Positions 24,369-33,133 of a stretch of 58,561 nucleotides of DNA are shown here, one piece after another. This DNA is from Gammaproteobacteria bacterium. GTDB taxonomy: Bacteria; Pseudomonadota; Gammaproteobacteria; DSM-19610. Both the position numbers and the translations under genes were made by a program. Numbering within the stretch: the first letter of the stretch is position 1; every line of letters begins with the position of its first letter. Where the stretch lies: NCBI GenBank assembly GCA_026197075.1, contig JAPHQV010000011.1, forward strand, positions 1 to 58,561, read 5' to 3'. Below the pieces are notes generated by a model. That model searched no databases. It was not told the DNA's origin and worked only from the letters and a program-made list of their open reading frames with translations.

Positions 24369-27154
24369 ATTGATCGCCTCTCGATCGGTTCCTCCCCGCA
24401 TTCATCCAGCCACTGATCGAGAATGGCGTAAAACCTCTTGATATCGATGGGCTTACTGAGATAGTCGGAAAAACCGGCCGCACGTCCACGTTCGATGTCA
24501 CGCGGCATGGCGTTGGCGGTCACGGCCACCACGGGGATACTCCCGAGGCGCGCATCGGTGCGCAGCACCGACAACAGTTGATAGCCATCCATGCCCGGCA
24601 TGTTGATATCGAGCAGAATGAGGTCCGGACGATGGGCAATGGCCAGTTCCAGGCCCAGGCTGGGGGTATGAGCGGTGAGCAGGTGAATATGGCGCCGCCG
24701 ACCCAGCAATTGGCTGACCAGTTTCAGATTGGCCGGATTGTCCTCGATGTACAGCACGCGACGTCGTGGCCGATCCGCCGAAGGATCCGGTCCGTCCGGG
24801 GTACTGAAATCCGTGGCCGCGCCGCCTGTGGCCGGCAAGGCCTCCAGCGGCAACTCCACCCAGAAACGGCTGCCCCGCCCCGGCATGCTCTCCATGCCGA
24901 TCCTGCCACCCATCATCTCCACAAGTCTCCGGGTGATCGTGAGTCCGATACCGGTACCCTCCACCTCGGTGGCCTCGGCGCCCAGGCGATTGAAGGGTTG
25001 GAACAGCTCTTTTTGGCGCTCCACAGGGATCCCCATCCCGGTATCATTGATGCTGATACGCATCTGCCCATCATCGGCAGAGGTGACTTCGATGCCCACC
25101 TCACCACCCTCGCGGTTGTACTTGACGGCGTTGGACAGCAGGTTGAGCAGCACCTGCTTCAGACGGGTACGGTCGGCGCGCACCAGGGCCCCATCCACGC
25201 CGGCATGCCGCAGGCGGATGGAATGGGGTTCAGCCAGTGGCTGCATGAGGGAAAAGCATTCGTGCATCACGCCGCACAGTTCCACCGGCTCCAGGGACAG
25301 ATCAATACGACCGGATTCCACCCGGGCGAGATCCAGCACCTCGTTGATCAGTTCCAGTAGATGGCGTCCGCCATGCAGGATTTCGCGCACACTGTCGCGC
25401 TGTTCCTCGTCGAGAGCGTCATCAGATTCCAGCAACTGACCGAATCCGAGAATGGCGTTCATCGGTGTGCGCAACTCATGGCTCATGCGCGACAGGAATT
25501 CCGATTTCGCCTGACTGGCGCGCTCCGCCTCATCCTTGGCGGTCATCAGGGCCAGTTCTGTGCCTTTGAGCCCGGTGATATCCTGCACCACGCCCAGCAT
25601 GTGCAGCGGCTTACCCTGCGGATCGCGCACAACGTCACCTTTTTCCAGCAACCAGCGCACCGTACCATCGGGCCATACACAACGGTGCTCCAGCTTGTAT
25701 TCCGCACCTTTTTCGATACAGTCCTGCACCGCGTCGAGAACCGCCTGGCGGTCATCGGGATGCACGGCATTCAGGAAATTCTCGTAACTGGTTTCCAGGT
25801 CACCCTCGGGATAACCGAACAATGGGCCGATGCGTTCCGACCAGTACAACTCGCCCGTCTGGATGTTCCAGTCCCAGGTCCCGATATTGGCGTATATCTG
25901 GCTGCGGCGCAGACGTTCCTCGCTCGCCCGCAATGCAACTTCACTCTGCTTAACATGCGTGATGTCGGTACGAATGGAGATGTACTGGTAGGGAAGCCCC
26001 GATTCATCGAGAAACGGCGTGATGGTGGACTCCACCCAGTAGAGAGTACCATCCTTGCTCCGGTTGCAGATCTCACCTTGCCAGACCTGGCCTGACACTA
26101 TGGTGCGCCACAATTGCTCATAGAAGGCTGGCGGATGCATGCCCGACTTGACCATACGGTGGTTATGCCCCAGCAGTTCCTCCCTGGAATAGCCGCTCAC
26201 CGAGCAGAAACGATCGTTTACATACGTGATATCGCCCGCGGCATCGGCGATACTGACAATGGCATGCTGGTTGATGGCCAAGTGCTCGCGCTCACGTTCA
26301 TAGAGGGTGGTGCGCAGGGAGGACAGTAACTCCTCTTGCCGGCGCGCGCGATGGGCGCGCGCGGTGGTGGCCGCCACCAGGTGGCGTGGGTCCACGGGCT
26401 TGACCAGGTAGTCATCACTACCCAGGTTCAGGGCAAGCATCTGCTTGGCGACATCACCGTCGCCTGACAGGAACAGGATGGGAAGCTCTCGGTATTCCTC
26501 CTGTTCACGCAGGATGGCTGCCAGCTCAAGGCCACTGCAACGCGGCATATACAGGTCGAGCAGGAGCACATCGGGATGAAACGCCTGCATCACCTCCTGT
26601 ACCACCAGGGGATCCGTCTCACAGCGCACCAGCATGCCGGCGGCACGCAGGTGCATGGCGTGGGTTTCCAGTAACAGCGGATTATCATCCACCATCAGCA
26701 CCCGGTAGGGTTGCTGCGGAACACGCCAGATCAGCTCTTCCAGCAAGCGCAGCAGGCGCGCAGCATCGACAGGGTCAGCCAGGTAGCGGCTGGCGCCGGC
26801 ACGGTAAGCAGCCAGACGGGTATCCAGGTCATCGTGCTCCGAGGTAAAGATTACCGGAGGGCACTGCAGGCAGCGGGACTTCAGCTCCGCGAGCAGACTG
26901 GCGGCGTCGGTTTCGCCCTCGGGGAACTGCATGGCCATGATCACGGCAGATGGGAGGTCACCCTGACTGCAGATCCCACGAAAGGCCTCCAGGCTCGTGA
27001 ACCATTCCACCCGGTAACCTTGTTCTTCCAGCAGCTGTCGCATGGCATGCGCCTGCTCGCTAACCGGCTTCACGAGGAAGATCACGGATTTCTCACCCGC
27101 TACCGGACGCAAGGTCGGCGTTCCCGTTCCGGCGTCCTGATCATGCCCCTGCAT
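24365..27154 (-). CDS. Cytoplasmic hybrid histidine kinase with pseudo-receiver, REC, two PAS, kinase core and REC
   Basis: A 929-residue soluble kinase without transmembrane helices. Order: degenerate receiver at about 22-140, in which the phosphoacceptor Asp is lost (AVIMAMQFPEG) and the usual KP is ADP; true REC at about 149-265 (LLLDLYMPRCSG, VKPVD); PAS near 290-400 and PAS/PAC near 410-525; HisKA with SRMSHELRTPMNAILG; HATPase_c (NLLSNAVKYNREGG); C-terminal REC (LLDINMPGMDGY, SKPID). Its kinase core is very like that of the next gene, suggesting duplication. It starts 9 bp after the HsbR-like gene. Confidence 0.92.
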   Translation of the reverse strand: MQGHDQDAGTGTPTLRPVAGEKSVIFLVKPVSEQAHAMRQLLEEQGYRVEWFTSLEAFRGICSQGDLPSAVIMAMQFPEGETDAASLLAELKSRCLQCPPVIFTSEHDDLDTRLAAYRAGASRYLADPVDAARLLRLLEELIWRVPQQPYRVLMVDDNPLLLETHAMHLRAAGMLVRCETDPLVVQEVMQAFHPDVLLLDLYMPRCSGLELAAILREQEEYRELPILFLSGDGDVAKQMLALNLGSDDYLVKPVDPRHLVAATTARAHRARRQEELLSSLRTTLYEREREHLAINQHAIVSIADAAGDITYVNDRFCSVSGYSREELLGHNHRMVKSGMHPPAFYEQLWRTIVSGQVWQGEICNRSKDGTLYWVESTITPFLDESGLPYQYISIRTDITHVKQSEVALRASEERLRRSQIYANIGTWDWNIQTGELYWSERIGPLFGYPEGDLETSYENFLNAVHPDDRQAVLDAVQDCIEKGAEYKLEHRCVWPDGTVRWLLEKGDVVRDPQGKPLHMLGVVQDITGLKGTELALMTAKDEAERASQAKSEFLSRMSHELRTPMNAILGFGQLLESDDALDEEQRDSVREILHGGRHLLELINEVLDLARVESGRIDLSLEPVELCGVMHECFSLMQPLAEPHSIRLRHAGVDGALVRADRTRLKQVLLNLLSNAVKYNREGGEVGIEVTSADDGQMRISINDTGMGIPVERQKELFQPFNRLGAEATEVEGTGIGLTITRRLVEMMGGRIGMESMPGRGSRFWVELPLEALPATGGAATDFSTPDGPDPSADRPRRRVLYIEDNPANLKLVSQLLGRRRHIHLLTAHTPSLGLELAIAHRPDLILLDINMPGMDGYQLLSVLRTDARLGSIPVVAVTANAMPRDIERGRAAGFSDYLSKPIDIKRFYAILDQWLDECGEEPIERRSI

Positions 27155-27163
27155 CGCGTTGCC

Positions 27164-28891
27164 TCATTCACAGGCCCAGGTATAAAGGGCCTCGACGCGG
27201 TTCCCCGGTGCATGGAAGACCAGCTCCCGGCACAGGCTCTCCACCAGCAACAGACCACGGTGCGCCAGTCCCTGCCCTGCGCTTGCGACCTGACGCGCGG
27301 CGTGATCAAATCCAGGGCCGGTATCCTCTACCTCAATGTGCATGGCGCCACGCCCGCTGTCCCCGGTGAGCTGCAATTCGACGTGGATACTGCCGGAGTC
27401 CATGTGACTCAATCTCTGCTCACGCTGGCGATAATATTCATCAAAGCCGTTGGCATCGTGCTTGAGGGCGGAATCGAGCTGCAAAAGTCCATGCTCCAGT
27501 GCATTGTTGAACAACTCCGCCAGGATCGTATACAAGGTACTGCGATGGGCGCCGAGCCCCGGGAAGATATCCAGCATACGCGCGAGTTCCGGCTGTGCAT
27601 TACCCATGCGCAGGCGTTCCACGCCAAAATCCACTCGCAGTCTCAGGGCACCTTCCTCCCGGCACATGTTCACAGCCTCGGGCACGAGGGGAACGGGCGG
27701 TACGCATTCGATCTCCATGAGGGTGATATCGTCCCGCTGCGCCTGTTCCTGGCGAAATGCTTCCAGGGAACTTTGGATATGGTCGAAATCCCCTTCACTG
27801 CCGGGTTCGGACAGCAGGTCCAGCAGACGCGCCTCGCCAAACAGCTCGCCAGCGGGATTTTCCGCTTCGATCAGGCCGTCGGAATAGGCATAGATACGAT
27901 CACCCACGTCGACGCAGGTACAATCCAGCTCGGCATCGAAGAGCTCGTCCGCGAGAATGCCGAGCGGAAGATGGCGGGAACCCAGGCGTGCATGCACGCC
28001 GTCGGCAGGAGACTTGACCAGCACATCCGGGATACCGCCATTCCAGATACACAGGCGACCGGCCCGGCTGTCCAGGGATAAAAGACAGGCCGCGAGAAAC
28101 AGACCGACGGGCAGGCTGGCCTTGAGCTTGCGGTTGATCTCCGCGGCGATCTGGTCGATGGCGAAGCCTTTTTGAGTCATGCTCTGGAAGGTGTCGGTAA
28201 CCGGGATGGCACCCATGGCCGCCGCCAGGCCGTGGCCGGTAAAATCTCCCAGCAGTATGTGCTGCACGCCATCGGGCCGGTAGGCCGCCAGCAGCAGGTC
28301 GCCGCTGGTGATGCTGACCGGCACCAGCATGTGTCGCAGATTGGGCGCGTCCAGCTCGCCAGAACGCATCAGCTTGCCGAAGGTGCGTTCGGCGATCTCG
28401 TGTTGCTGGCGCAGGTGTTCATGGTGCTCCGCCAATTCATCCTTCTGCCGCCGCACCAGCTCGTAGAGATCACGGCTGCGTTCCAGCGCACGCATCTTGG
28501 CACGCATGATGGTATGGTTGAATGGCTTGGTCAGGAAATCATCCCCGCCACAGGCGATACAATCCGCGAGCGCACGGTCATCGCTGGCGGCCGTGACGAA
28601 CAGCACGGGGCAGAATCGCCCTTTTTGACCGCACAGTTCCTTGATACGCCGGACGGCCTCGTAACCGTCCAGTACCGGCATCATGACATCCATGAACACG
28701 AAGTCCACTACCCGGCTCTCGAAGAGGCGCACGGCCTCCTCGCCATCGGCAGCCTCCAGTACCTGATAGCCGTCCCGGCGCAGGAACTCTCGCAGGAGCT
28801 TGCGATTGATGGGATTGTCATCGGCCACCAGCACCTGTCGGCTGATGACGATCGAGGGCAGGATCTCATCGATGGACGGTTGCTGCAGCAT
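27164..28891 (-). CDS. REC-PP2C phosphatase-HATPase protein (HsbR/RsbU type)
   Basis: A 575-residue response regulator with three domains. The REC (about 18-140) has D68 (FMDVMMPVLDG) and TKPFN. A coiled linker precedes a SpoIIE/PP2C phosphatase (about 195-395) with metal-binding motifs GDFTGHG, SDGLIEA and RDDITLMEI. The C-terminal HATPase_c resembles RsbW/SpoIIAB (ELFNNALEHGLL, DTGPGFD) and may be an anti-sigma-type kinase. The architecture equals Pseudomonas HsbR, which phosphorylates and dephosphorylates the STAS protein HsbA. The matching STAS gene lies 4 bp upstream. No HptB homologue is present here. Confidence 0.92.
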   Translation of the reverse strand: MLQQPSIDEILPSIVISRQVLVADDNPINRKLLREFLRRDGYQVLEAADGEEAVRLFESRVVDFVFMDVMMPVLDGYEAVRRIKELCGQKGRFCPVLFVTAASDDRALADCIACGGDDFLTKPFNHTIMRAKMRALERSRDLYELVRRQKDELAEHHEHLRQQHEIAERTFGKLMRSGELDAPNLRHMLVPVSITSGDLLLAAYRPDGVQHILLGDFTGHGLAAAMGAIPVTDTFQSMTQKGFAIDQIAAEINRKLKASLPVGLFLAACLLSLDSRAGRLCIWNGGIPDVLVKSPADGVHARLGSRHLPLGILADELFDAELDCTCVDVGDRIYAYSDGLIEAENPAGELFGEARLLDLLSEPGSEGDFDHIQSSLEAFRQEQAQRDDITLMEIECVPPVPLVPEAVNMCREEGALRLRVDFGVERLRMGNAQPELARMLDIFPGLGAHRSTLYTILAELFNNALEHGLLQLDSALKHDANGFDEYYRQREQRLSHMDSGSIHVELQLTGDSGRGAMHIEVEDTGPGFDHAARQVASAGQGLAHRGLLLVESLCRELVFHAPGNRVEALYTWACE

Positions 28892-28895
28892 GGCG

Positions 28896-29222
28896 TCAGG
28901 AGATCTCGAACAGCTTGTCGAAGTTGGCGATTTCCAGGATCTTGCGAATTTCCGGGTTGCAGCGCACGATGCGCACCCGGGAACGGTCCTCCTGCACGTG
29001 CTCGCGCAATAGCAGCAGCATACCCAGGGCCGAACTGTCCATGTAATGGGTGCGGGAGAGATCGATCACGAAGCTACGGACGTTCTCTGGTGCCTGCTGG
29101 TACATCTCGCGGAAGGTCCGGTTCAGCTTGAAATCGAATTTCCCGTCGATATGGAGGGTTCGGGTATCTCCCTCCGTGCTTACCCGGTTGCTGCCCGGCA
29201 TGTTCTGGTCCTGTGCTTGCAT
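28896..29222 (-). CDS. STAS-domain anti-sigma factor antagonist (HsbA/SpoIIAA type)
   Basis: A 108-residue STAS protein. The conserved loop YMDSSALGMLLLLREH places the phosphorylatable serine at residue 63 or 64. The N-terminal strand RTLHIDGKFDFKL is typical of the family. It should be the substrate of the adjacent PP2C/HATPase protein: phosphorylated form inactive, dephosphorylated form binding a partner such as an anti-sigma factor or a diguanylate cyclase. Which partner it binds is not shown in this window. It follows the MCP-like gene by 11 bp. Confidence 0.92.
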   Translation of the reverse strand: MQAQDQNMPGSNRVSTEGDTRTLHIDGKFDFKLNRTFREMYQQAPENVRSFVIDLSRTHYMDSSALGMLLLLREHVQEDRSRVRIVRCNPEIRKILEIANFDKLFEIS

Positions 29223-29233
29223 AAGCTGTTTCC

Positions 29234-30427
29234 TCAGAAGAGTTCCACGTCGCCGGCATCCATGGACTGCTGCAGGACGACGCTCTGTACCGGACGCTTG
29301 AGATGTTCACGCGCCTGCTCCAGCAGGGTGCGCTGTTCGTGTATGCCGGCACGCAGGCGGGCATCGGCGCCGGGGTCATCCAGGCTGTCGCCCGACATTC
29401 CCGCGATCAGGTCGCGCACCGATACCAGCTCGTGTCCCACGTATTCCACCAGCTGGCGGGTAAGATCCTCGAACTGGAGGCCACGCACCGCCGTATCCAC
29501 ACTGACCTGTACCTGTTGGCTGATACCCGCCACCCGCTCCAGGCTGTCGCTGATGCTGACATTGAGACTGCTGACGTGCTGGATCATTTCATCCACGTTG
29601 CCCTTGGCCTTCAGGGCCACGTTCATGTCCTTGGCAGCCACATCCCCCACCAGCTCGCGTGCCTCCTGAATGGTGCGCTTGGCGCTTTCCGCCTGGCCGC
29701 GGATCTGGGCATTGAAGCTGGCGGAGTGCTGCGAAAGCTTACGCACCTCGTCTGCCACCACGGCGAAGCCACGGCCGGCCTCTCCGGCCCGTGCCGCCTC
29801 GATAGCGGCATTGAGGGCCAACAGGTTGGTCTGATCGGCGATGGCATTGATGTCCTCCAGCAGCACGAAGATGCTGTCCATCTGTCCCACCATGTCGTCG
29901 ATCTTGTGCACCGTCTCCACGCTCTGACGGCTGATGTCGATGACCAGTTTGATGTAATAGGCCAGTACCTCACTGATCTCGTCCACGAACTGCTGCATAC
30001 TGACCCGTTCATCGGTACCACCCATGACGCGCACACTCAGCTCGGCAACCAGGGTGCTTTGCTGATGACTCTGGTCGTGCAGGCCGTGGAAGGATTCGCT
30101 GAGATTGGCGACGGCATCGCTGATCAACTCCCGCACCCGCACCAGTTCCACATCCAGGGCCTCGAGGCGACCACTGGCCAACTGCCACAGCTCCCGGTTC
30201 AGCTGTGCAAGCTCCGCGTCGTGGGCGGCACGCTCGTCCTGTTCCAGCGCCAGGCGCGCGGCATCCCGTACCTGTGTGCGCCACTGCCAGGCCAGCCAGA
30301 CCACCAGGTTGACGGCAAGAATCGCCAGCGCCTGCCAGGACAGGCCGAGCAACCCCATCAGAAGCAGCGACAAAAGACCGATGCCCAGCGGAAGCCCCAT
30401 GCGTGTATCCATCCCCTTCATGCCCAT
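29234..30427 (-). CDS. Short MCP-like protein with a CheZ-like DLTRQ motif and C-terminal DVELF tail
   Basis: A 397-residue protein. Residues about 8-50 form two close membrane helices with almost no periplasmic loop. A charged linker follows, then a chemoreceptor-type hairpin with the canonical tip ([19 protein letters not shown], then [11 protein letters not shown]). After the hairpin, residues 316-325 read [10 protein letters not shown], matching the CheZ catalytic motif FQDLTGQ with its Asp and Gln (D143 and Q147 in E. coli) at D321 and Q325. The tail is GDVELF, nearly the same as CheD's GEVELF. No cheZ gene is in the cluster. The ATG at 30427 has an AAGGG site. Possible roles are receptor, CheY-P phosphatase tethered to the array, or both; phosphatase activity is inference. 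Confidence 0.8.
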   Translation of the reverse strand: MGMKGMDTRMGLPLGIGLLSLLLMGLLGLSWQALAILAVNLVVWLAWQWRTQVRDAARLALEQDERAAHDAELAQLNRELWQLASGRLEALDVELVRVRELISDAVANLSESFHGLHDQSHQQSTLVAELSVRVMGGTDERVSMQQFVDEISEVLAYYIKLVIDISRQSVETVHKIDDMVGQMDSIFVLLEDINAIADQTNLLALNAAIEAARAGEAGRGFAVVADEVRKLSQHSASFNAQIRGQAESAKRTIQEARELVGDVAAKDMNVALKAKGNVDEMIQHVSSLNVSISDSLERVAGISQQVQVSVDTAVRGLQFEDLTRQLVEYVGHELVSVRDLIAGMSGDSLDDPGADARLRAGIHEQRTLLEQAREHLKRPVQSVVLQQSMDAGDVELF

Positions 30428-30449
30428 CACTACCCTTCTCCCTTGCTGT

Positions 30450-31559
30450 TCATGCCGCGCCACGGCCGCTCTGACGGCGGTTCACTCGTTCCAGTATCCA
30501 GTCCGCGATCCCGCACAGGGGCAGTTGCTGTTCCGCGGCACCAATGGCCCAGGCCCGGCCCGGCATCCCCCATACCACGCTGCTTGCTTCATCCTGCACC
30601 AGGGTGTGAGAACCGGACTCGCGCATCTCCTTGAGACCCAGGGCGCCATCGTCCCCCATACCGGTCAGCAACACGCCGATGGCGTTGAGGCCCGCGCTCT
30701 GGGCCACGGATCGAAACAGGACGTCCACGCTGGGACGGTGGCGGTTGACGGCGGGCCCGTCGCTGAGACTGCACACATAACGTGCCCCGCTGCGCCGCAC
30801 CACCAGGTGGCGGCCACCCGGCGCGATATAGGCATGCCCGGGCAGAATCTGCTGGCCATCGCTGGCCTCGCACACCGACAGGGCGCACAGGCCGTCCATG
30901 CGCCGCGCGAAGGGGCCGCTGAATTCGGCGGGGATATGCTGGGTGATGACGATGCCTGGCGCGTTCGCGGGCAGGCGTACCAGCACCTCCTTGATGGCCT
31001 CGGTACCCCCGGTGGAGGCACCGATGGCGACAATGCTTTCCGTGGTCTTGAGAGTCCGCGAGGGATGGGCCGCGTCCAGCACCGCGTCGGCACTCAGCTT
31101 CGGCATCACCTCCGGTGGCTGACGCACCGAGGCCTGACGCGCGAGCCGTGCCGCGGACACACCGGCGGCCATCTTCACCTTGGTGCGAATTTCCGTGGCG
31201 TATTCCTCCATCCCCTGCTGCACGTCCAGCTTGGGCTTGGATACAAAGTCCACCGCACCCAGCTCCAGGGCCTGCAGGGTGATCTCGGCGCCCTTCTCCG
31301 TCAGCGACGAAATCATCACCACGGGCATGGGGCGCAGGCGCATGAGGTTGCCGAGGAAGGTAATCCCGTCCATGCGCGGCATTTCCACGTCCAGGGTCAG
31401 CACATCCGGGTTGAGCGCCTTGATCCTGTCACGTGCCACATAGGGATCCTGGGCCGTGCCCACCACCTCGATCCGCGGATCACCGGCCAGAATCTCGGAC
31501 AGCAACTGCCGGATCAGGGCCGAATCGTCTACGATGAGTACCTTTACCTTATCCATCAC
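30450..31559 (-). CDS. cheB: Chemotaxis response regulator protein-glutamate methylesterase CheB
   Basis: A 369-residue enzyme that removes receptor methyl groups and deamidates receptor glutamines. The REC has D57 ([12 protein letters not shown]) and SKPKLD. The methylesterase domain begins near 175, with the catalytic triad S183 ([10 protein letters not shown]), H209 (ITQHIP) and Asp near 304 (TGMGDDG). The linker (about 125-172) is long. It starts 5 bp after cheD in the operon. Two adjacent ATGs open the frame. Confidence 0.95.
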   Translation of the reverse strand: MMDKVKVLIVDDSALIRQLLSEILAGDPRIEVVGTAQDPYVARDRIKALNPDVLTLDVEMPRMDGITFLGNLMRLRPMPVVMISSLTEKGAEITLQALELGAVDFVSKPKLDVQQGMEEYATEIRTKVKMAAGVSAARLARQASVRQPPEVMPKLSADAVLDAAHPSRTLKTTESIVAIGASTGGTEAIKEVLVRLPANAPGIVITQHIPAEFSGPFARRMDGLCALSVCEASDGQQILPGHAYIAPGGRHLVVRRSGARYVCSLSDGPAVNRHRPSVDVLFRSVAQSAGLNAIGVLLTGMGDDGALGLKEMRESGSHTLVQDEASSVVWGMPGRAWAIGAAEQQLPLCGIADWILERVNRRQSGRGAA

Positions 31560-31564
31560 GCGTC

Positions 31565-32215
31565 CTAGAAAAGCTCCACCTCGCCCTGTACCGGGGCGGC
31601 CTCGATATCGTGCAGGTAACGTGTCTCGCGCTCGACGATGGTGTCGTTGTGCAGTGAGCGCAGCTTCTTCACCAGCAGTTTGCCTGTGGCCGGGGTGTAG
31701 TAGACCTTGCGCGGATAGATATCCCCCAGGTCGCGCGACAATACCTTCAGCGCTTCGGTGCGGGCGTATTCCTCGACAAACTCGATGTTCTTGCGTCCGA
31801 TGTCGGTCATCTGCGCCAGGATGCGGCCACCCCCTGTGAGCTTGAGCTCCAGATTCCCGCGGCTGCCGCCATGCTTGAGGATATTGTTGATGAGCTGCTC
31901 CATGGCATGACTGCCGTAGCGCGTCGATACACCGACGCCGCTGGCCTCCCAGCTGCCCGCACCCTGGCTGACAGGCAGCATGAAATGGTTCATGCCACCA
32001 ATACCGAAGACGGGATCACGGATGCAGGCGGAGACACAGGATCCGAGCACGGTGACGATGGTCTCGCGCTCGGCGGTCACGTAGAACTCGCCAGGCAACA
32101 GCTTGGCGGCGTACATGCCGTGGGCCTCGTCCCAATAGCGGGTGATGCCGGAAAAGCCCGGCAGGGCACGCGGCAGGGGATGGACGGCGGAAGGGCTGGG
32201 GCTGCGCATATCCAT
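31565..32215 (-). CDS. cheD: Chemoreceptor glutamine deamidase CheD
   Basis: A 216-residue deamidase acting on MCP glutamines. The active-site Cys is C60 in [13 protein letters not shown] and the His is H77 in GGMNHFMLP, the family order. The ATG at 32215 lies 1 nt past the cheR stop. Upstream in-frame codons are antisense-like extension within cheR. The C-terminal tail VQGEVELF is not part of the usual catalytic fold and repeats the tail of the MCP-CheZ-like protein two genes downstream, which suggests a shared docking site. Confidence 0.94.
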   Translation of the reverse strand: MDMRSPSPSAVHPLPRALPGFSGITRYWDEAHGMYAAKLLPGEFYVTAERETIVTVLGSCVSACIRDPVFGIGGMNHFMLPVSQGAGSWEASGVGVSTRYGSHAMEQLINNILKHGGSRGNLELKLTGGGRILAQMTDIGRKNIEFVEEYARTEALKVLSRDLGDIYPRKVYYTPATGKLLVKKLRSLHNDTIVERETRYLHDIEAAPVQGEVELF

Positions 32216-32216
32216 G

Positions 32217-33116
32217 TCATGCCTTCCGGTAGATGGTGCCGCCGACGGGCTTGAAGCGGTCGCATATCTTGAACAGGGTTTCCGAATGCCCGATGTACAA
32301 ATACCCATGGGGTGCGAGCATGTCCGCATAGCGCTCGAACAGCCGGCGTTGGGTCTCCTTGTCGAAATAGATCACCACGTTGCGGCAGAAGATGATGTCG
32401 AAGGGGCCACGCATGGGCCAGTCGCCCAGCAGGTTCAGGGAACGGAACGCAATCAGATCCCGCAGGCTGCGATTGGCCCGCAGCTTGCCGGCATTCTCGC
32501 CCACGCCCTTCTCGAACCAGCGACGCACACGCTGGGGGTCCATGCCCTTGACCCGGTCCAGGGGATACACGCCGGAATCGGCACGCGCCACCACGCTGGT
32601 ATCGATGTCCGTGGCCAGGATGCGCGCATCCCAGCCATTCAGACGCGTGGATTCCGCCAGGGTCATGGCGATGGAATAGGGCTCCTCGCCCGTGGAGCAA
32701 CCCGCCGACCAGATGCGCAGGCGGCGCGCGCCTGCGTTATGGGCCAGGATCTCCGGCAGGGCCGTGCCGGCCAGGTGCTCGAAATGATGGTTCTCGCGGA
32801 AAAACGATGTCAGGTTGGTGGTGATGGCATTGACCAGCTCCCCGATTTCACTGTCGAGATCCGCCTCCAAGCGCGCGCAGTAGTCGTCGAATCCGCTCAG
32901 GCCCAGCTGGCGGATACGCCGCGCCAGCCGGCCATACATCATCTGCCGCTTGTTCTCGCCCAGCACGATGCCGGTATGCTCGAAGGCGATCTGCCGCAGC
33001 TGTTCGAAATTGCGGTCGCTGAACGGGAATTCCCGGGCCTCTCCGGCCATGGCATTGGTCACGGCCATGGGCACGCCCCGTTCCTGCGCTGGACTGCAAG
33101 CCACTGTGACCGACAC
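32217..33116 (-). CDS. cheR: Chemotaxis protein methyltransferase CheR
   Basis: A 299-residue SAM-dependent enzyme that methylates receptor glutamates. The N-terminal helical domain is at about 30-100 (FEHTGIVLGENKRQMMYGRL). The SAM site IWSAGCSTGEEPYS, DIDTSVVARADSGVYP, and FCRNVVIYFDKETQRRLF are intact. I place the start at the GTG at 33116, because GGAGGAG (33131-33125) lies 8 nt upstream and is formed by the codons of the preceding receptor's WEEF tail. Alternatives are an ATG at 33134 (overlapping that gene) and an ATG at 33068. The beta-subdomain that binds receptor pentapeptides appears present. Confidence 0.93.
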   Translation of the reverse strand: MSVTVACSPAQERGVPMAVTNAMAGEAREFPFSDRNFEQLRQIAFEHTGIVLGENKRQMMYGRLARRIRQLGLSGFDDYCARLEADLDSEIGELVNAITTNLTSFFRENHHFEHLAGTALPEILAHNAGARRLRIWSAGCSTGEEPYSIAMTLAESTRLNGWDARILATDIDTSVVARADSGVYPLDRVKGMDPQRVRRWFEKGVGENAGKLRANRSLRDLIAFRSLNLLGDWPMRGPFDIIFCRNVVIYFDKETQRRLFERYADMLAPHGYLYIGHSETLFKICDRFKPVGGTIYRKA

Positions 33117-33133
33117 ACTCAAAACTCCTCCCA
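33117..33133 (-). promoter_or_regulatory. cheR ribosome-binding site embedded in the receptor tail codons
   Basis: The receptor ends TGG GAG GAG TTT TGA. These codons contain GGAGGAG, which sits 8 nt before the GTG proposed as cheR start. Confidence 0.6.
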
